Assembly: GCF_014656395.1 (NCBI RefSeq)
Contig: NZ_BNCI01000001.1
Span: 1,027,893 to 1,091,892 of the forward strand
Origin: Kordiimonas sediminis
GTDB taxonomy: Bacteria > Pseudomonadota > Alphaproteobacteria > Sphingomonadales > Kordiimonadaceae
Length of the DNA: 64,000 nt
Direction of reading: 5' to 3'
The position numbers and the translations under genes are program-made. Positions within the stretch are counted from its first letter, which is position 1. Every line of letters begins with the position of its first letter. This document shows positions 1 through 9,603 of the stretch, one piece after another. The notes beneath the pieces are model-generated. The model made no database searches and had not been told where the DNA came from. It was given only the letters and a program-made list of their open reading frames with translations.

Positions 1-2
1 GC

Positions 3-2552
3 AAGGATGCGCCGTATGTGCCGGGCTGGGATTGTCATGGCTTGCCGATTGAATGGAAAATCGAAGAAAAATACCGCAAGAAAAAGAAGAACAAGGACGA
101 AGTAGATCCTGTTGAATTCCGCCGTGAATGTCGCGAGTTTGCGGCAGGCTGGATTGATGTCCAAAAAGAGCAGTTCAAACGTCTGGGAATTTTTGGTGAC
201 TGGGACAACCCATACACCACCATGAAGTTTGAGGCTGAGGCCAAGATCGTAGAAGAACTGCTGAAGTTTGCACGCAGTGGTGCCCTGTACCGGGGGTCCA
301 AGCCTGTGATGTGGTCCCCGGTTGAGAAAACAGCGCTTGCAGAAGCAGAAGTGGAATACCACGATCATACTTCTGTACAGATTGATGTCGGTTTCCCGGT
401 TGTCTCAACGGACTGTGCGGACATCAAGGACGCGCAGGTGGTTATCTGGACGACGACCCCCTGGACCATTCCTGCGAACCGCGCTGTTTGTTATGGCCCT
501 GATGTTGATTATGTTGTGATCTCTGTTACCGGCGTTGCGGATGATTCGACTACCGCAGTTGGTGAAAAACTGGCGCTTGCAGAAGCACTGGTGTCCGAAT
601 TTACCGCCCGTGCCGGCATCACGGCTTTTGATACGGTTGCTCATTTCAAGGGCTCTGCCCTTTCAGGTACCAAGCTTACCCATCCGTGGCATGGTCACGC
701 TGATGCTGATGGCTTCTATGATTTTGATGTGCCTATGTTATCGGGCAATCATGTAACGATTGATGCAGGTACCGGGTTCGTTCACACGGCGCCGGGCCAC
801 GGTGAAGACGATTATATCGTTGGCCATGTGGAAAACGGTATTCCGCTGCCGTTCACAGTGAATGAAGCGGGTTGCTACTATGATCATGTGGCGCTGGTTG
901 CCGGGCAGCATGTCTATAAGGTTGCCGATGCGGTTTGTGATCTGTTGACGGGTGTTGGTGCCCTGAAGGCACGCGGCAAGCTGGTGCATTCATATCCTCA
1001 TAGCTGGCGTTCCAAAGCACCGCTGATTTTCCGCAACACACCGCAGTGGTTTATTTCAATGGAGAAAACCGGCCTGCGTGACACTGCCTTGAAGGCAATT
1101 CGCGAAGAGGTCGACTGGTTCCCGGGCGTCAGTAAAAACCGGATTGAAGCAATGGTGGCGGACCGTCCTGACTGGGTGATTTCCCGTCAGCGCGCCTGGG
1201 GTGTTCCAATCACATTGTTTGTTCACAAAGAAACCGGTGACATTCTGGTCGACGAGGCGGTGAATGCCCGTATCGTAGACGCTGTTACCGCAGGCGGTGC
1301 AGACGCGTGGGTGGCAGTTGATCCGCAGGAACTGCTAGGCAATACCTATAACGCAGATGACTATGAACAAGTCCAGGATATTCTGGACGTGTGGTTCGAT
1401 AGCGGCTGTACCCATGCCTTTGTGGTTGAAGGACGCGAAGAGCTGAACGAACGCGCTGATCTGTATCTGGAAGGGTCAGACCAGCACCGTGGCTGGTTCC
1501 AGTCAAGCCTGCTGGAAAGCTGCGGTACGCGCGGACATGCGCCGTACAAGGGCGTTCTTACCCACGGCTTTACCATGGACGGTGACGGTCGCAAGATGTC
1601 CAAGTCACTTGGCAACACGGTGGCTCCTCAGACGATCATTAACCAGTTTGGGGCTGACATTCTGCGTCTTTGGGTCGTATCTACCGACTATATGGAAGAT
1701 GTCCGTATTGGTGATGAAATCATCAAAGGCAGCGCCGATGCTTACCGGAAAATCCGGAATACGATGCGCTATCTCCTTGGTAATCTGGTTGATTTCTCTG
1801 ACGAGGAAAAACTGGCGTATGACGAGATGCCAGCGCTGGAAAAATATATCCTGTCGCGGTTGGCAGAGGTTGGAAAAGTGGTTGAAGAGCGATCTTCTGT
1901 CTATGACTTTAACCCGATTTTTCGCGAAATTTACCGCTTCTGCATTCTGGATCTGAGCCAGTTCTATTTCGATATTCGGAAAGACTGTCTGTACTGTGAT
2001 GATTCGCAAAGCATAAAGCGCCGGGCCACCCGCACGGTACTTGATATTCTGTTCCATAATCTGACGCGTTGGCTGGCACCAATTCTGGTGTTCACAACCG
2101 AAGAAATCTGGCAAGCCCGGTTTGGATCCGATGCAAAAAGCGTCCACCATCTTCAGTGGCAGGATACTGCAGAGTATCTGACCAAAGGGGATGCTGCGAA
2201 ATGGGGTGTTATTTCTGAGGTGCGCCGTGTTGTTACCGCTGCGCTTGAGATCGACCGCAAAGAGAAACGGATCGGTTCCAGTCTGCAGGCTGCGGTAGAT
2301 ATTTATCTGTCTGACAATATGGCATCTGCCTTTGAAGGCGAAAGTCTGACGGAACTGTTCATTGTCTCCAGCGCGGCCGTTCATGCACTCGATGCAGCGC
2401 CGTCTGGTGCTTTTGCTCTGGAAGACGGTGCCAGCATCAAGGTTGTGACCAAAGTAGCAAGCGGTGACAAGTGTGAGCGTTGCTGGGTCGTCTCAGATGA
2501 AGTGTCTGAAAACGGTGATCTGTGTAACCGCTGTCAGGATGTGGTGGCCTAG
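3..2552 (+). CDS. ileS: Isoleucyl-tRNA synthetase, 5' end outside window
   Basis: Charges tRNA-Ile with isoleucine in the cytosol. The reading frame is open to the left edge (first full codon at base 3), so the N-terminus lies outside the window. The visible part starts just before the class I HIGH-equivalent motif (PGWDCHGLP, bases 21-47). The large CP1 editing insertion follows, then the second class I signature KMSKS at 1593-1607 within DGRKMSKSLGN. The C-terminus carries the zinc-finger pair CERC...CNRC (about 2470-2540) found in bacterial IleRS. Some 850 residues are visible; the family usually has about 930-960, so roughly 80-100 residues are missing. It overlaps the lspA start by one base, the common ileS-lspA arrangement. 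Confidence 0.97.
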   Translation, partial: KDAPYVPGWDCHGLPIEWKIEEKYRKKKKNKDEVDPVEFRRECREFAAGWIDVQKEQFKRLGIFGDWDNPYTTMKFEAEAKIVEELLKFARSGALYRGSKPVMWSPVEKTALAEAEVEYHDHTSVQIDVGFPVVSTDCADIKDAQVVIWTTTPWTIPANRAVCYGPDVDYVVISVTGVADDSTTAVGEKLALAEALVSEFTARAGITAFDTVAHFKGSALSGTKLTHPWHGHADADGFYDFDVPMLSGNHVTIDAGTGFVHTAPGHGEDDYIVGHVENGIPLPFTVNEAGCYYDHVALVAGQHVYKVADAVCDLLTGVGALKARGKLVHSYPHSWRSKAPLIFRNTPQWFISMEKTGLRDTALKAIREEVDWFPGVSKNRIEAMVADRPDWVISRQRAWGVPITLFVHKETGDILVDEAVNARIVDAVTAGGADAWVAVDPQELLGNTYNADDYEQVQDILDVWFDSGCTHAFVVEGREELNERADLYLEGSDQHRGWFQSSLLESCGTRGHAPYKGVLTHGFTMDGDGRKMSKSLGNTVAPQTIINQFGADILRLWVVSTDYMEDVRIGDEIIKGSADAYRKIRNTMRYLLGNLVDFSDEEKLAYDEMPALEKYILSRLAEVGKVVEERSSVYDFNPIFREIYRFCILDLSQFYFDIRKDCLYCDDSQSIKRRATRTVLDILFHNLTRWLAPILVFTTEEIWQARFGSDAKSVHHLQWQDTAEYLTKGDAAKWGVISEVRRVVTAALEIDRKEKRIGSSLQAAVDIYLSDNMASAFEGESLTELFIVSSAAVHALDAAPSGAFALEDGASIKVVTKVASGDKCERCWVVSDEVSENGDLCNRCQDVVA

Positions 2553-3064
2553 TGATTAAGCCCGGGCCCTATAGTAAAATATCGCTTCTGGTCGTCTGTC
2601 TGATTTTGATAGTCGACCAGATAAGCAAGTGGTGGATTCTGTATAGTTTTGACCTGCCGGCCCGGCAATCAGTAGAAATTTTGCCGTTTTTTAACCTGAC
2701 GATGGTTTGGAACAGCAGCATTTCCATGGGGCTTATTCCCCCTGAATGGTCTAATAAATATGCCCTGATTGTGGGGACGGGGCTTATCAGTCTCTGGGTT
2801 CTGATCTGGATGCTGAAAACCGGGTCTAAGCGCGAAGCAATCGCGCTTGCCGTCGTTCTGGGTGGTGCGGTCGGAAACCTGATTGACCGCATCATATACG
2901 GGGCAGTTGTGGACTTCGTGCACCTTCATGCAGGGGGCTATAGTTTTTACGTATTTAATGTTGCGGACAGTGCAATTACCCTCGGTGTCATACTTTTATT
3001 GATTGATGGGTTGCTTGCGGACGATAAAAGCCCTAAAAATGCCGCAAAGGATGTGTCAGATTAG
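2552..3064 (+). CDS. lspA: Lipoprotein signal peptidase (signal peptidase II)
   Basis: Inner-membrane aspartyl protease that removes the signal peptide of diacylglyceryl-modified prolipoproteins. The 170-residue protein has four hydrophobic segments (about 9-31, 69-87, 95-112, 133-155). The conserved blocks are GNLIDR (109-113), VVDF (D121) and FNVAD (D139); D121 and D139 are the expected catalytic dyad. The start is GTG, overlapping the ileS stop by one base (TAGTG), which implies translational coupling. Its likely clients in this window include the DUF3035 protein just downstream, the 910-aa lipoprotein at 26.6 kb and the small lipoprotein at 42.6 kb. Confidence 0.96.
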   Translation: MIKPGPYSKISLLVVCLILIVDQISKWWILYSFDLPARQSVEILPFFNLTMVWNSSISMGLIPPEWSNKYALIVGTGLISLWVLIWMLKTGSKREAIALAVVLGGAVGNLIDRIIYGAVVDFVHLHAGGYSFYVFNVADSAITLGVILLLIDGLLADDKSPKNAAKDVSD

Positions 3065-3096
3065 GCGCATGACCTGATCTACTCCAGGAGAACAGA

Positions 3097-3534
3097 ATGT
3101 CGGTTAAAAAAATATCCATCGTTATCCTAGCCGGTTTGTCGGTAACGGCATGTGGTATGATTGGTAATGACGGAAAATATGCCCCTGATGCGTTTGAGGT
3201 TGTTGATCGTGCACCGCTGGTGATTCCACCAGAATCTGAACTGCGGCCGCCACGGCCAGGTCAGCCACGGGCACAGGAACTTGATCCCGGTCAGCAGGCA
3301 TACGAAGCTTTGTTTCCCGGCAAGACGCTGAAAAAGTCTGAACGTAAGTCAAACGGCGAACTGGTGCTGTTGATGAATGTTGGTGATAGTGAGCCTGATA
3401 TCCGCTCTGAACTGAACAAGCGCGATGAAGGCGTGGTGAAAAAGACTTTGCTGTTGGCAGAAATTCTGGACGCTGATGAGCGTCAGTATGCGCCGGATAA
3501 TGTTTCCGTGCGCCGGGTATCTGGCAAGCAGTAA
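3097..3534 (+). CDS. DUF3035 family lipoprotein (BamF-like)
   Basis: Predicted outer-membrane lipoprotein of 145 residues. It has a short signal peptide ending in the lipobox VTAC (Cys19), then a Pro-rich stretch ([17 protein letters not shown]) typical of the alphaproteobacterial DUF3035 family. Members are sometimes annotated as BamF, an accessory of the beta-barrel assembly machine; that role is taken from family naming and not shown here. A Shine-Dalgarno (CCAGGAGAA) lies 5-13 nt before the ATG. The gene is 32 nt downstream of lspA, whose product would process it, so it is probably in the same transcript. The C-terminal half is charged and predicted soluble (periplasmic). Confidence 0.75.
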   Translation: MSVKKISIVILAGLSVTACGMIGNDGKYAPDAFEVVDRAPLVIPPESELRPPRPGQPRAQELDPGQQAYEALFPGKTLKKSERKSNGELVLLMNVGDSEPDIRSELNKRDEGVVKKTLLLAEILDADERQYAPDNVSVRRVSGKQ

Positions 3535-3622
3535 GCTTCTTTATTTCAGGAATTTGAAGGTTGTTTTCGAGAAGTCGGAAACAGCCTTTTTCTTTGTCCG
3601 CAAGCCTGTTACAGTCGCCCCC

Positions 3623-5554
3623 ATGTCAGATATATCCCGAGAAAATCTCCCTGCGAGCGCAGGTATTATCAAGCTTTTGAGCGAACGTACAATCAACCGC
3701 ATTGCCGCAGGCGAAGTGGTGGAACGTCCGGCAAGCGCCGTGAAGGAATTGGTGGAAAATTCTATCGATGCTGGCGCAACCCGGATTGATGTTGTGGTGT
3801 GGGATGGCGGCCGCGACCTGATACAGGTAACCGATGATGGTTGCGGCATGTCGGCGGACGAGCTGACCCTTGCTGTTGAACGCCATGCGACCTCTAAGCT
3901 GACAGACGAAGATCTGGTCAATATTGGCTCTCTCGGTTTTCGCGGGGAAGCCCTTGCCTCCATCGGGTCCGTTGCGAAATTGTCTATTCTGTCGCGCGCG
4001 GGGGACAGTGAAGAAGCATGGATCGTTCGGGTGGAAGGCGGCAAAAAACAGCCGCCGGAGCCAGCGGCGTTTGGTGGCGGCACCCGGATTGAAGTGCGGG
4101 ACCTTTTTTACGCGACGCCTGCCAGGCTGAAATTTCTTAAAACAGCGCGGACAGAATACGGCCAAATATCGGATACTTTGAAACGTTTGGCCATGGCCCA
4201 CCCGGAAGTGTCTTTCTCCCTGTCGGATGGAACGCGGACCACCTTTAAGGCGCCGCATGTGGCAGGGTTGGAAGCGGACCCAAGGCTTGAACGCCTGTCC
4301 GTTGTTCTGGGGCGTGACTTTCGGGAAAATGCGGTCGAGATTAAGGCTGACCGGGAAGGGCTGCAACTGACGGGGTTTGCCGGACTGCCGACTTTTTCAC
4401 GGGGTAATGCCCAGCACCAGTATCTGTTTGTCAATGGACGCCCGGTGAAGGATAAACTGTTATCTGGCGCGGTACGTGGGGCGTATCAGGATTATCTGGC
4501 GCGGGACCGGTACCCCCTTCTTGCCTTGTTTCTGGATGTCCCGCCTGCGTTCGTTGATGTGAATGTGCATCCTGCAAAGGCTGAAGTCCGGTTTCGGGAT
4601 GCAGGCCTTGTTCGGGGGCTGATAGTCTCTGCGCTTAGACATGCACTGGCCGACGCCGGGCACCGTGCGTCCACAACGGTAGCCGGGGCAGCCTTGGGCG
4701 CGATGCGGCCACAGTCGTCCTTGCCGTGGGGGCAGCCAAACCGTGACCGGCCGCAATTACCAAGTGGGTTTGCCGCGGCAGCAGAGGCGATGCAGGCCCC
4801 GCATTACAGTGCAGGCAGTGCGCCCGGTTTAGATGGATACGGCGGTAACCGACCGGCCCACGGCATGTCTGACACAGGGCAGCTGGGTTTTGGTGCAAGG
4901 ACCGAGATGGTCACCCCAAGCGCCCGTTCGGTAGATATGTCAGATGTGTCTGGACGCGAGGAGCAAGCGCAGGACTATCCACTGGGTGCAGCACGCGGGC
5001 AGGTTCACGCAACCTATATCGTCTCTCAAACCAGTGATGGCATTATCATCGTGGATCAACACGCTGCCCACGAACGCCTTGTCTATGAGCGCATGAAAAA
5101 ATCCATGGCAGCGACCGGTGTGGCACGTCAAACCCTGTTGTTACCCGAAGTGGTTGAACTGGACGATATGGCGGCTGACCGCCTGATTGCCCGCGCTGAC
5201 GAATTGGCCGACCTGGGACTGATCGTTGAAGGTTTCGGCGAAGGGGCTGTTGTCGTCCGCGAGGTTCCTGCCATGCTCGGAAAACTGGACGTTGCGGGCC
5301 TTATCCGTGATCTGGCCGACGAATTGACCGAACTGGATCAGGCACTGTCGCTGAAAGAAAAACTGGAAGAAGTATGCGGTACCATGGCGTGTCACGGCAG
5401 TGTGCGTGCTGGCCGTAGATTGACGGTGGAGGAAATGAACGCACTATTGCGCGAGATGGAGGCAACGCCCCATTCCGGCCAGTGTAATCATGGCCGCCCT
5501 ACGTATGTGGAACTGAAACTGGCTGATATCGAAAGACTGTTTGGCAGACGGTAA
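3623..5554 (+). CDS. mutL: DNA mismatch repair protein MutL (endonuclease type)
   Basis: Couples mismatch recognition by MutS to strand incision and excision. The 643-residue protein starts with a GHKL ATPase domain: [11 protein letters not shown] (N-box), DDGCGM and [10 protein letters not shown] (lid). A transducer domain, a low-complexity linker (about 350-450) and a C-terminal dimerisation domain follow. The C-terminal domain holds the metal-binding endonuclease signature DQHAxxExxxxE (D478 onward) and the CNHGRP motif (C621). This MutL therefore nicks DNA itself, as expected in bacteria lacking MutH. The ATG at 3623 was chosen because an in-frame extension to 3476 would overlap the previous gene and lacks family similarity. 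Its Shine-Dalgarno is weak. Confidence 0.95.
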   Translation: MSDISRENLPASAGIIKLLSERTINRIAAGEVVERPASAVKELVENSIDAGATRIDVVVWDGGRDLIQVTDDGCGMSADELTLAVERHATSKLTDEDLVNIGSLGFRGEALASIGSVAKLSILSRAGDSEEAWIVRVEGGKKQPPEPAAFGGGTRIEVRDLFYATPARLKFLKTARTEYGQISDTLKRLAMAHPEVSFSLSDGTRTTFKAPHVAGLEADPRLERLSVVLGRDFRENAVEIKADREGLQLTGFAGLPTFSRGNAQHQYLFVNGRPVKDKLLSGAVRGAYQDYLARDRYPLLALFLDVPPAFVDVNVHPAKAEVRFRDAGLVRGLIVSALRHALADAGHRASTTVAGAALGAMRPQSSLPWGQPNRDRPQLPSGFAAAAEAMQAPHYSAGSAPGLDGYGGNRPAHGMSDTGQLGFGARTEMVTPSARSVDMSDVSGREEQAQDYPLGAARGQVHATYIVSQTSDGIIIVDQHAAHERLVYERMKKSMAATGVARQTLLLPEVVELDDMAADRLIARADELADLGLIVEGFGEGAVVVREVPAMLGKLDVAGLIRDLADELTELDQALSLKEKLEEVCGTMACHGSVRAGRRLTVEEMNALLREMEATPHSGQCNHGRPTYVELKLADIERLFGRR

Positions 5555-5601
5555 CAGTCAGCTGCCCGCACTGTCCTAAATTCTTTTCAAAAAATGCTGG
5601 T

Positions 5602-6165
5602 TTACTCTGTGTGCTGGGCGCGCTGGAGAAAAAGCATACGCTGCTGCCCTTGTGCGCGTTCGTCGATGATCGTCAGCGGGGCCGGGATATCGCTGGTGTC
5701 ATCGGTAGCCAATTCGCAGATGATCAGGGTCGCGTCACCGATCCAGTTTTGCTCCAGCAGGTGTTCCAGTGTCGGGGTGACCAGATCCCGGCGGTAGGGT
5801 GGATCCATGAATATAATATCAAAAGGCTCGGACGCAGGCGGCAGGGATGTGGCCCGTGTGCGAAGCACCGTTGACGATGGTGCAGCGTCCAGTGCCTTGA
5901 TATTACTTTCAAGACATTTCAGCGACTCGGAAGATTTTTCGACAAAAGTAACATGGTCAGCCCCGCGACTAAGGGCCTCTAACCCCATAGCGCCTGTGCC
6001 AGCGAAAAGGTCTGCGACTTTGGCGCCGTATAGATCGGGGTAGCGCGCATGCATCACCATGGAAAATACGCGCTCCCGCATGCGGTCAGTTGTTGGTCTG
6101 ATATCCTGGCCGGTTGGAACAATCAGTTTACGGCCCCGATTTTTGCCAGCGATAATGCGGGTCAT
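5602..6165 (-). CDS. rsmD: 16S rRNA (guanine-966-N2) methyltransferase
   Basis: SAM-dependent methyltransferase that modifies G966 of 16S rRNA during 30S assembly. The 187 residues show the family N-terminus (RIIAGKNRGRKL), the SAM-binding motif I (DLFAGTGAMGLEALSRGA), the acidic residue of motif II (FVEKS) and the catalytic DPPY tetrapeptide (MDPPYRRD). The length matches the family. Its ATG overlaps the stop of the upstream pseudouridine synthase gene by 4 nt (ATGA, 6162-6165), so two rRNA-modification enzymes are made from coupled cistrons. It ends convergently with mutL, with a 47-nt gap. Confidence 0.94.
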   Translation of the reverse strand: MTRIIAGKNRGRKLIVPTGQDIRPTTDRMRERVFSMVMHARYPDLYGAKVADLFAGTGAMGLEALSRGADHVTFVEKSSESLKCLESNIKALDAAPSSTVLRTRATSLPPASEPFDIIFMDPPYRRDLVTPTLEHLLEQNWIGDATLIICELATDDTSDIPAPLTIIDERAQGQQRMLFLQRAQHTE

Positions 6166-7217
6166 GACGATTCTTTAGGGCTTTGCGGGCGCTTCGGCGC
6201 AGTCCTTTTTGGCTTTGTACCCGCTTTTGTATTCAGGGTCAGCTTACCCTCTTTACGGCCGCGGCTGTCTTGTGCCGGTTTGGCATCAATGGGTTTGCCT
6301 TCGAGCCTCCTGCGCTGCTCTGCCTTGAACTTACGGCGTCTTTTGTCGCCGGGCTTCACCGCTTTCTTGGTTTTTGCCTTCGCCCATTTGCTGGTGTCGC
6401 GGGTTTTGCTGGGGGCAACAAGGCTGCTTTTTTCTTCGCGGAAAAAGGCAGCCAGCATATCATGCAATTGTTTGTTGCTGACCTCTGCGACGGCGCCGGG
6501 GTTCAGGGTGCCGATGGAAAACGGTCCATAGTGTGTCCGGATCAGACGGTTCACCGTCAGGCCAAGATGTTCCATAACCCGCCGAACTTCACGGTTTTTA
6601 CCTTCTCTGATCGCGACAGAAAGCCAGCTATTGGCCGCGCCGCCCTGTTCCAGCACGGCATCAATGCTGCCGTAGTGAACGCCGTCGATCGTAACGCCGT
6701 CCTTCAGTTTTTTCAGATCATTTTCGCGGACATGACCGTACACACGTACCCGGTAGCGTCTAACGACTTCATTTTGCGGCAGTTCAAGCCAGCGTGCCAG
6801 TTCCCCGTCATTGGTCAGCAGGAGCAGGCCTTCTGTATTCATATCAAGGCGACCTACAGATATCACCCGGCCCAGTCGGTCAGGCAGTTGGTCAAAGACC
6901 GTTGGCCGCCCTTCCGGGTCTTTGTGGGTGGTCAGCGTGCCTTTGCGTTTATGCATCCGCCATAGGCGTGTATCGGAAACGCTGGCAATTTCGTTACCGT
7001 CAACAGTGATGCCTTTGAGGCTATCAACCAGCACAGCCGGGGTTTTCAGTATTTCACCGTTTACGGTAATCCGCCCATCGGTGATCATGCGTTCAATGTC
7101 ACGACGGGAGCCTACGCCAGCGCGTGCGAGTGCCTTGGCGATACGTTCCCCTTTTGGGGCATCATCTTCGTGCAGTTCAGATTCTGTTTTATGTGTCTCT
7201 GTCATGGGGCGCACCAT
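6162..7217 (-). CDS. rluB: RluB/RsuA-family 23S rRNA pseudouridine synthase
   Basis: Isomerises a uridine in rRNA (23S U2605 for RluB) to pseudouridine. An S4 RNA-binding domain (about residues 23-80: RIAKALARAGVGSRRDIERMI) precedes the catalytic domain with GRLDxNTEGLLLLTNDG, where D125 is the nucleophile. The enzyme core ends near residue 265. After it comes an 80-residue Lys/Arg-rich, probably disordered tail, an extension common in alphaproteobacterial RluB. Two ATGs, at 7217 and 7205, are both plausible starts. A TTG at 7226 is less likely. The assignment to RluB rather than RluE/F or RsuA rests on length and the basic tail. The gene is divergent from tadA. Confidence 0.88.
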   Translation of the reverse strand: MVRPMTETHKTESELHEDDAPKGERIAKALARAGVGSRRDIERMITDGRITVNGEILKTPAVLVDSLKGITVDGNEIASVSDTRLWRMHKRKGTLTTHKDPEGRPTVFDQLPDRLGRVISVGRLDMNTEGLLLLTNDGELARWLELPQNEVVRRYRVRVYGHVRENDLKKLKDGVTIDGVHYGSIDAVLEQGGAANSWLSVAIREGKNREVRRVMEHLGLTVNRLIRTHYGPFSIGTLNPGAVAEVSNKQLHDMLAAFFREEKSSLVAPSKTRDTSKWAKAKTKKAVKPGDKRRRKFKAEQRRRLEGKPIDAKPAQDSRGRKEGKLTLNTKAGTKPKRTAPKRPQSPKESS

Positions 7218-7287
7218 AATTGACAACGGCTTCAGATAAAACAGAAATCGTCTTGACCGGCCGGGAATTAATCAGCAGTCTCGGCAC

Positions 7288-7740
7288 ATGATTGATGATT
7301 TTCCCCATATGCGAACTGCCCTTGATCAGGCGGAAGCTGCCGCCCGGTCGGGCGAAGTGCCGGTGGGTGCTGTTCTTGTCGGCCCAGACGGCGCTGTTCT
7401 GGCCGCGGCACATAACCTTGTGGTGACGCAGCATGACCCGACAGCCCACGCGGAAATGCTGGTGATTAGGGAAGGAGCGCGCAAGTTGGGGTCAGAGCGC
7501 CTTGAAGGGTGCGATCTTTATGTCACGCTTGAACCGTGCGCCATGTGCGCACAGGCCATTGCCTTTGCCCGTATTCGCCGCGTGTATTACGGAGCAGAGG
7601 ATGAGAAGGGTGGCGGGGTGACGGTGGGCGCCAGAATTTTCAATCAGAAAACCACGCATCATAGACCAGAGGTTATCGGTGGTATTCTGGACCGGCAGGC
7701 GGGTAAAATATTGAAAGACTTTTTTGCATCAAAGCGGTAG
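7288..7740 (+). CDS. tadA: tRNA adenosine(34) deaminase TadA
   Basis: Zinc enzyme converting A34 of tRNA-Arg(ACG) to inosine. The 150 residues contain the cytidine/deoxycytidylate deaminase signature: HAE (H54, catalytic E56) and PCAMC (zinc ligands C84 and C87), plus the RRVYYGAEDEKGGG block typical of TadA. The start ATG at 7288 gives a short leader before the conserved ALDQAEAAARSGEVPVGAVLV. The gene is divergently transcribed from the rluB-rsmD pair and followed after 9 nt by the MscS gene. Confidence 0.94.
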   Translation: MIDDFPHMRTALDQAEAAARSGEVPVGAVLVGPDGAVLAAAHNLVVTQHDPTAHAEMLVIREGARKLGSERLEGCDLYVTLEPCAMCAQAIAFARIRRVYYGAEDEKGGGVTVGARIFNQKTTHHRPEVIGGILDRQAGKILKDFFASKR

Positions 7741-7749
7741 GGTACCAGC

Positions 7750-9090
7750 ATGGATGATTTACTGACCACAATGCAGGTCTGGCTGGACCGATTTTGGCTC
7801 TGGGTTCTGGAAAATATTCTGGATACCGAGCGACTGGTTGAGCTTGGGATTATCATTGCAGCTATCCTGATTTCCAACATTACCTGTAGTTGGATCCATA
7901 GTGCGGTAATGCGGGCTTTTGGGGACAAGGAATGGGTTGCCAAGGCAGACAGGCGCTTCCTGCATCCGCTGATGTCAGCCACAATGGCGCTGATTCTGAT
8001 CTGGACAACTGACCTGCTGATTGAACCCTATCTGGGGCCGCCAATCCTTCTCGATATGTCTATCAGCCTGTTTACGGCCTGGATTGTTATCAGGCTGGCT
8101 TTTGGGTTCTTTGCCAACCGGGAACTGGCACGCCTGATTTCGATGTTTGCCTGGGGTATTGCTGCGCTGAACATTGTCGGACTGCTGGAGCCGATTTCCT
8201 CGGTACTGGATCAGGCAACATTACCGATTGGGGAAACGCCGGTCAGCGCGCTTGATATTCTGGTGGGTATCTTCACCTTGATCGTGATGATCTGGATTGC
8301 ATTCCTGCTAACCAGTCTGATTGAACGGCAGGTTAAAAACCTGGCCAGTGTGCCGCCAAGTGCAGCGGTTCTGATCGTCAAGGCGACCCGTATCATCCTG
8401 ATTGCGGTTGCCTTCCTGGCATCCCTGAACGCCAGCGGGATTGACCTGACGGCGCTTGCTGTTTTCGGTGGTGCCCTCGGTGTTGGTATCGGTTTTGGCC
8501 TGCAGAAGGTTGTCGGTAACTTTATCTCGGGTCTTATTCTGTTGCTTGACCGGTCTATCAAACCAGGCGATGTGATTGAAACAGGCGGTACATACGGGAC
8601 GATCAATCGGCTTGCGGCACGCTATACGTCTGTAATCACGCGGGATGGTACAGAGTTTCTGATCCCGAATGAGGATATGATTACGCAGCCGGTGACCAAC
8701 TGGTCCCATACGCACCGTCTGGTCCGGCGACGCATCCCGGTACAGATCAGCTATCAAAGCAACGTCGAAGAAGCGATGGCATTGATGTGTGAGGCAGCGG
8801 CTGAGGAAAACCGTGTTTTGAAAACGCCGGAGCCGAAAACGTTAGTCAGGGGATTTGGCGCAGACGGGATTGATCTTGAGCTACGTATGTGGATTGATGA
8901 TCCGCAGAACGGCGTTTCCAATATTGCCAGTGCGGTCATGTTGCGCATATGGCAGAAATTCAATGATGCAGATATCGAGTTCCCGTTCCCGCAGCGTGTT
9001 ATTCATGTCAAACGGGATGACATTGATAAACTACTAACGGATGACATCATAAGTCACACAGCGAAGGACAAGGTCGGCGACACTGACTAA
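7750..9090 (+). CDS. MscS-family mechanosensitive ion channel
   Basis: Predicted inner-membrane channel that releases solutes on osmotic downshock. The 446-residue protein has five to six hydrophobic helices before the pore-lining helix. The MscS core GGALGVGIGFGLQKVVGNFISGLI is split between the pore helix and the start of the beta domain, and is followed by DRSIKPGDVIE. The soluble part shows the family pattern (VITRDGTEFLIPNEDMITQPVTNWS). The long N-terminal membrane part makes it larger than E. coli MscS (286 aa), resembling YbdG/YnaI-type channels. It lies 9 nt after tadA and is probably co-transcribed with it. Confidence 0.93.
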   Translation: MDDLLTTMQVWLDRFWLWVLENILDTERLVELGIIIAAILISNITCSWIHSAVMRAFGDKEWVAKADRRFLHPLMSATMALILIWTTDLLIEPYLGPPILLDMSISLFTAWIVIRLAFGFFANRELARLISMFAWGIAALNIVGLLEPISSVLDQATLPIGETPVSALDILVGIFTLIVMIWIAFLLTSLIERQVKNLASVPPSAAVLIVKATRIILIAVAFLASLNASGIDLTALAVFGGALGVGIGFGLQKVVGNFISGLILLLDRSIKPGDVIETGGTYGTINRLAARYTSVITRDGTEFLIPNEDMITQPVTNWSHTHRLVRRRIPVQISYQSNVEEAMALMCEAAAEENRVLKTPEPKTLVRGFGADGIDLELRMWIDDPQNGVSNIASAVMLRIWQKFNDADIEFPFPQRVIHVKRDDIDKLLTDDIISHTAKDKVGDTD

Positions 9091-9114
9091 GACGGAAGAG
9101 AGGGGAGATCACTC

Positions 9115-9525
9115 ATGTCGATTGGCAGATTTATCGGTGCTGTTGTTCTAAGTTATGTTCTGTTTGCAATACTATATATGATTGGCGGGATGTTCGTGTA
9201 TGCGGACGCCATGGCTACCAATGCAGCGTTGATGCGGTCAATGGACGACCCGTTTATCGCTTTCTCTCATATCGGTCATTTGTTTCAGACGATGGTGCTG
9301 GTGTGGATATTTTTCAGCGGTTTTGACACGGCTGATGTCAAAAAAGGCGCCTTTTTTGGCCTGATGGTTGGTGTGTTTATGGCCGGCAGCAACATGGTCT
9401 GGATGGCCGGATTAAATCTGAACACGGCTCCACTCGTTCCCATGATCATCAATGATCTCGTGGCATTTTCCGCCGTTGGGGCCGTGCTTGCGAAGGTATT
9501 TGGCAAGCCTGCCGCAACTGATTGA
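9115..9525 (+). CDS. Small four-helix membrane protein, unknown function
   Basis: A 136-residue protein with four predicted transmembrane helices (about residues 5-27, 50-70, 79-101, 108-130) and very short loops. I do not recognise the family. The Shine-Dalgarno AGAGGGGAGA lies just upstream of the ATG. It begins 24 nt after the MscS gene on the same strand, so it is likely the last gene of the tadA-mscS unit. It is followed by a strong inverted repeat (9564-9583) that separates it from the convergent aminotransferase gene. Nothing in the sequence suggests an enzymatic motif. Confidence 0.8.
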   Translation: MSIGRFIGAVVLSYVLFAILYMIGGMFVYADAMATNAALMRSMDDPFIAFSHIGHLFQTMVLVWIFFSGFDTADVKKGAFFGLMVGVFMAGSNMVWMAGLNLNTAPLVPMIINDLVAFSAVGAVLAKVFGKPAATD

Positions 9526-9563
9526 ACAAAAAGCCGGTTTTTGTAGGTACATTGATATTCTTT

Positions 9564-9583
9564 GCGGCAGGGCACCCTGCCGC
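9564..9583. terminator. Perfect inverted repeat between convergent genes
   Basis: GCGGCAGGG and CCCTGCCGC form a perfect 9-bp stem with a 2-nt spacer (effectively a 4-nt loop). It lies between the membrane-protein gene (+) and the D-amino-acid transaminase gene (-). There is no clear T-run on either side, so it may act as a bidirectional transcription block or as a 3'-end stabiliser. Confidence 0.5.
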
Positions 9584-9603
9584 ATAGCGCTCGGTAAACG
9601 GTC

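Noticed and set aside
1605-2384. Long antisense open frame inside ileS
   Set aside because: A shadow of the ileS codon use; no start signal or family resemblance.
3476-3622. N-terminal extension of mutL
   Set aside because: It overlaps the upstream lipoprotein gene, lacks a Shine-Dalgarno and shows no resemblance to MutL; the ATG at 3623 fits the family start.
3626-4366. Antisense 246-codon frame within mutL
   Set aside because: Falls entirely within well-supported mutL sequence; translation has no recognisable domain.
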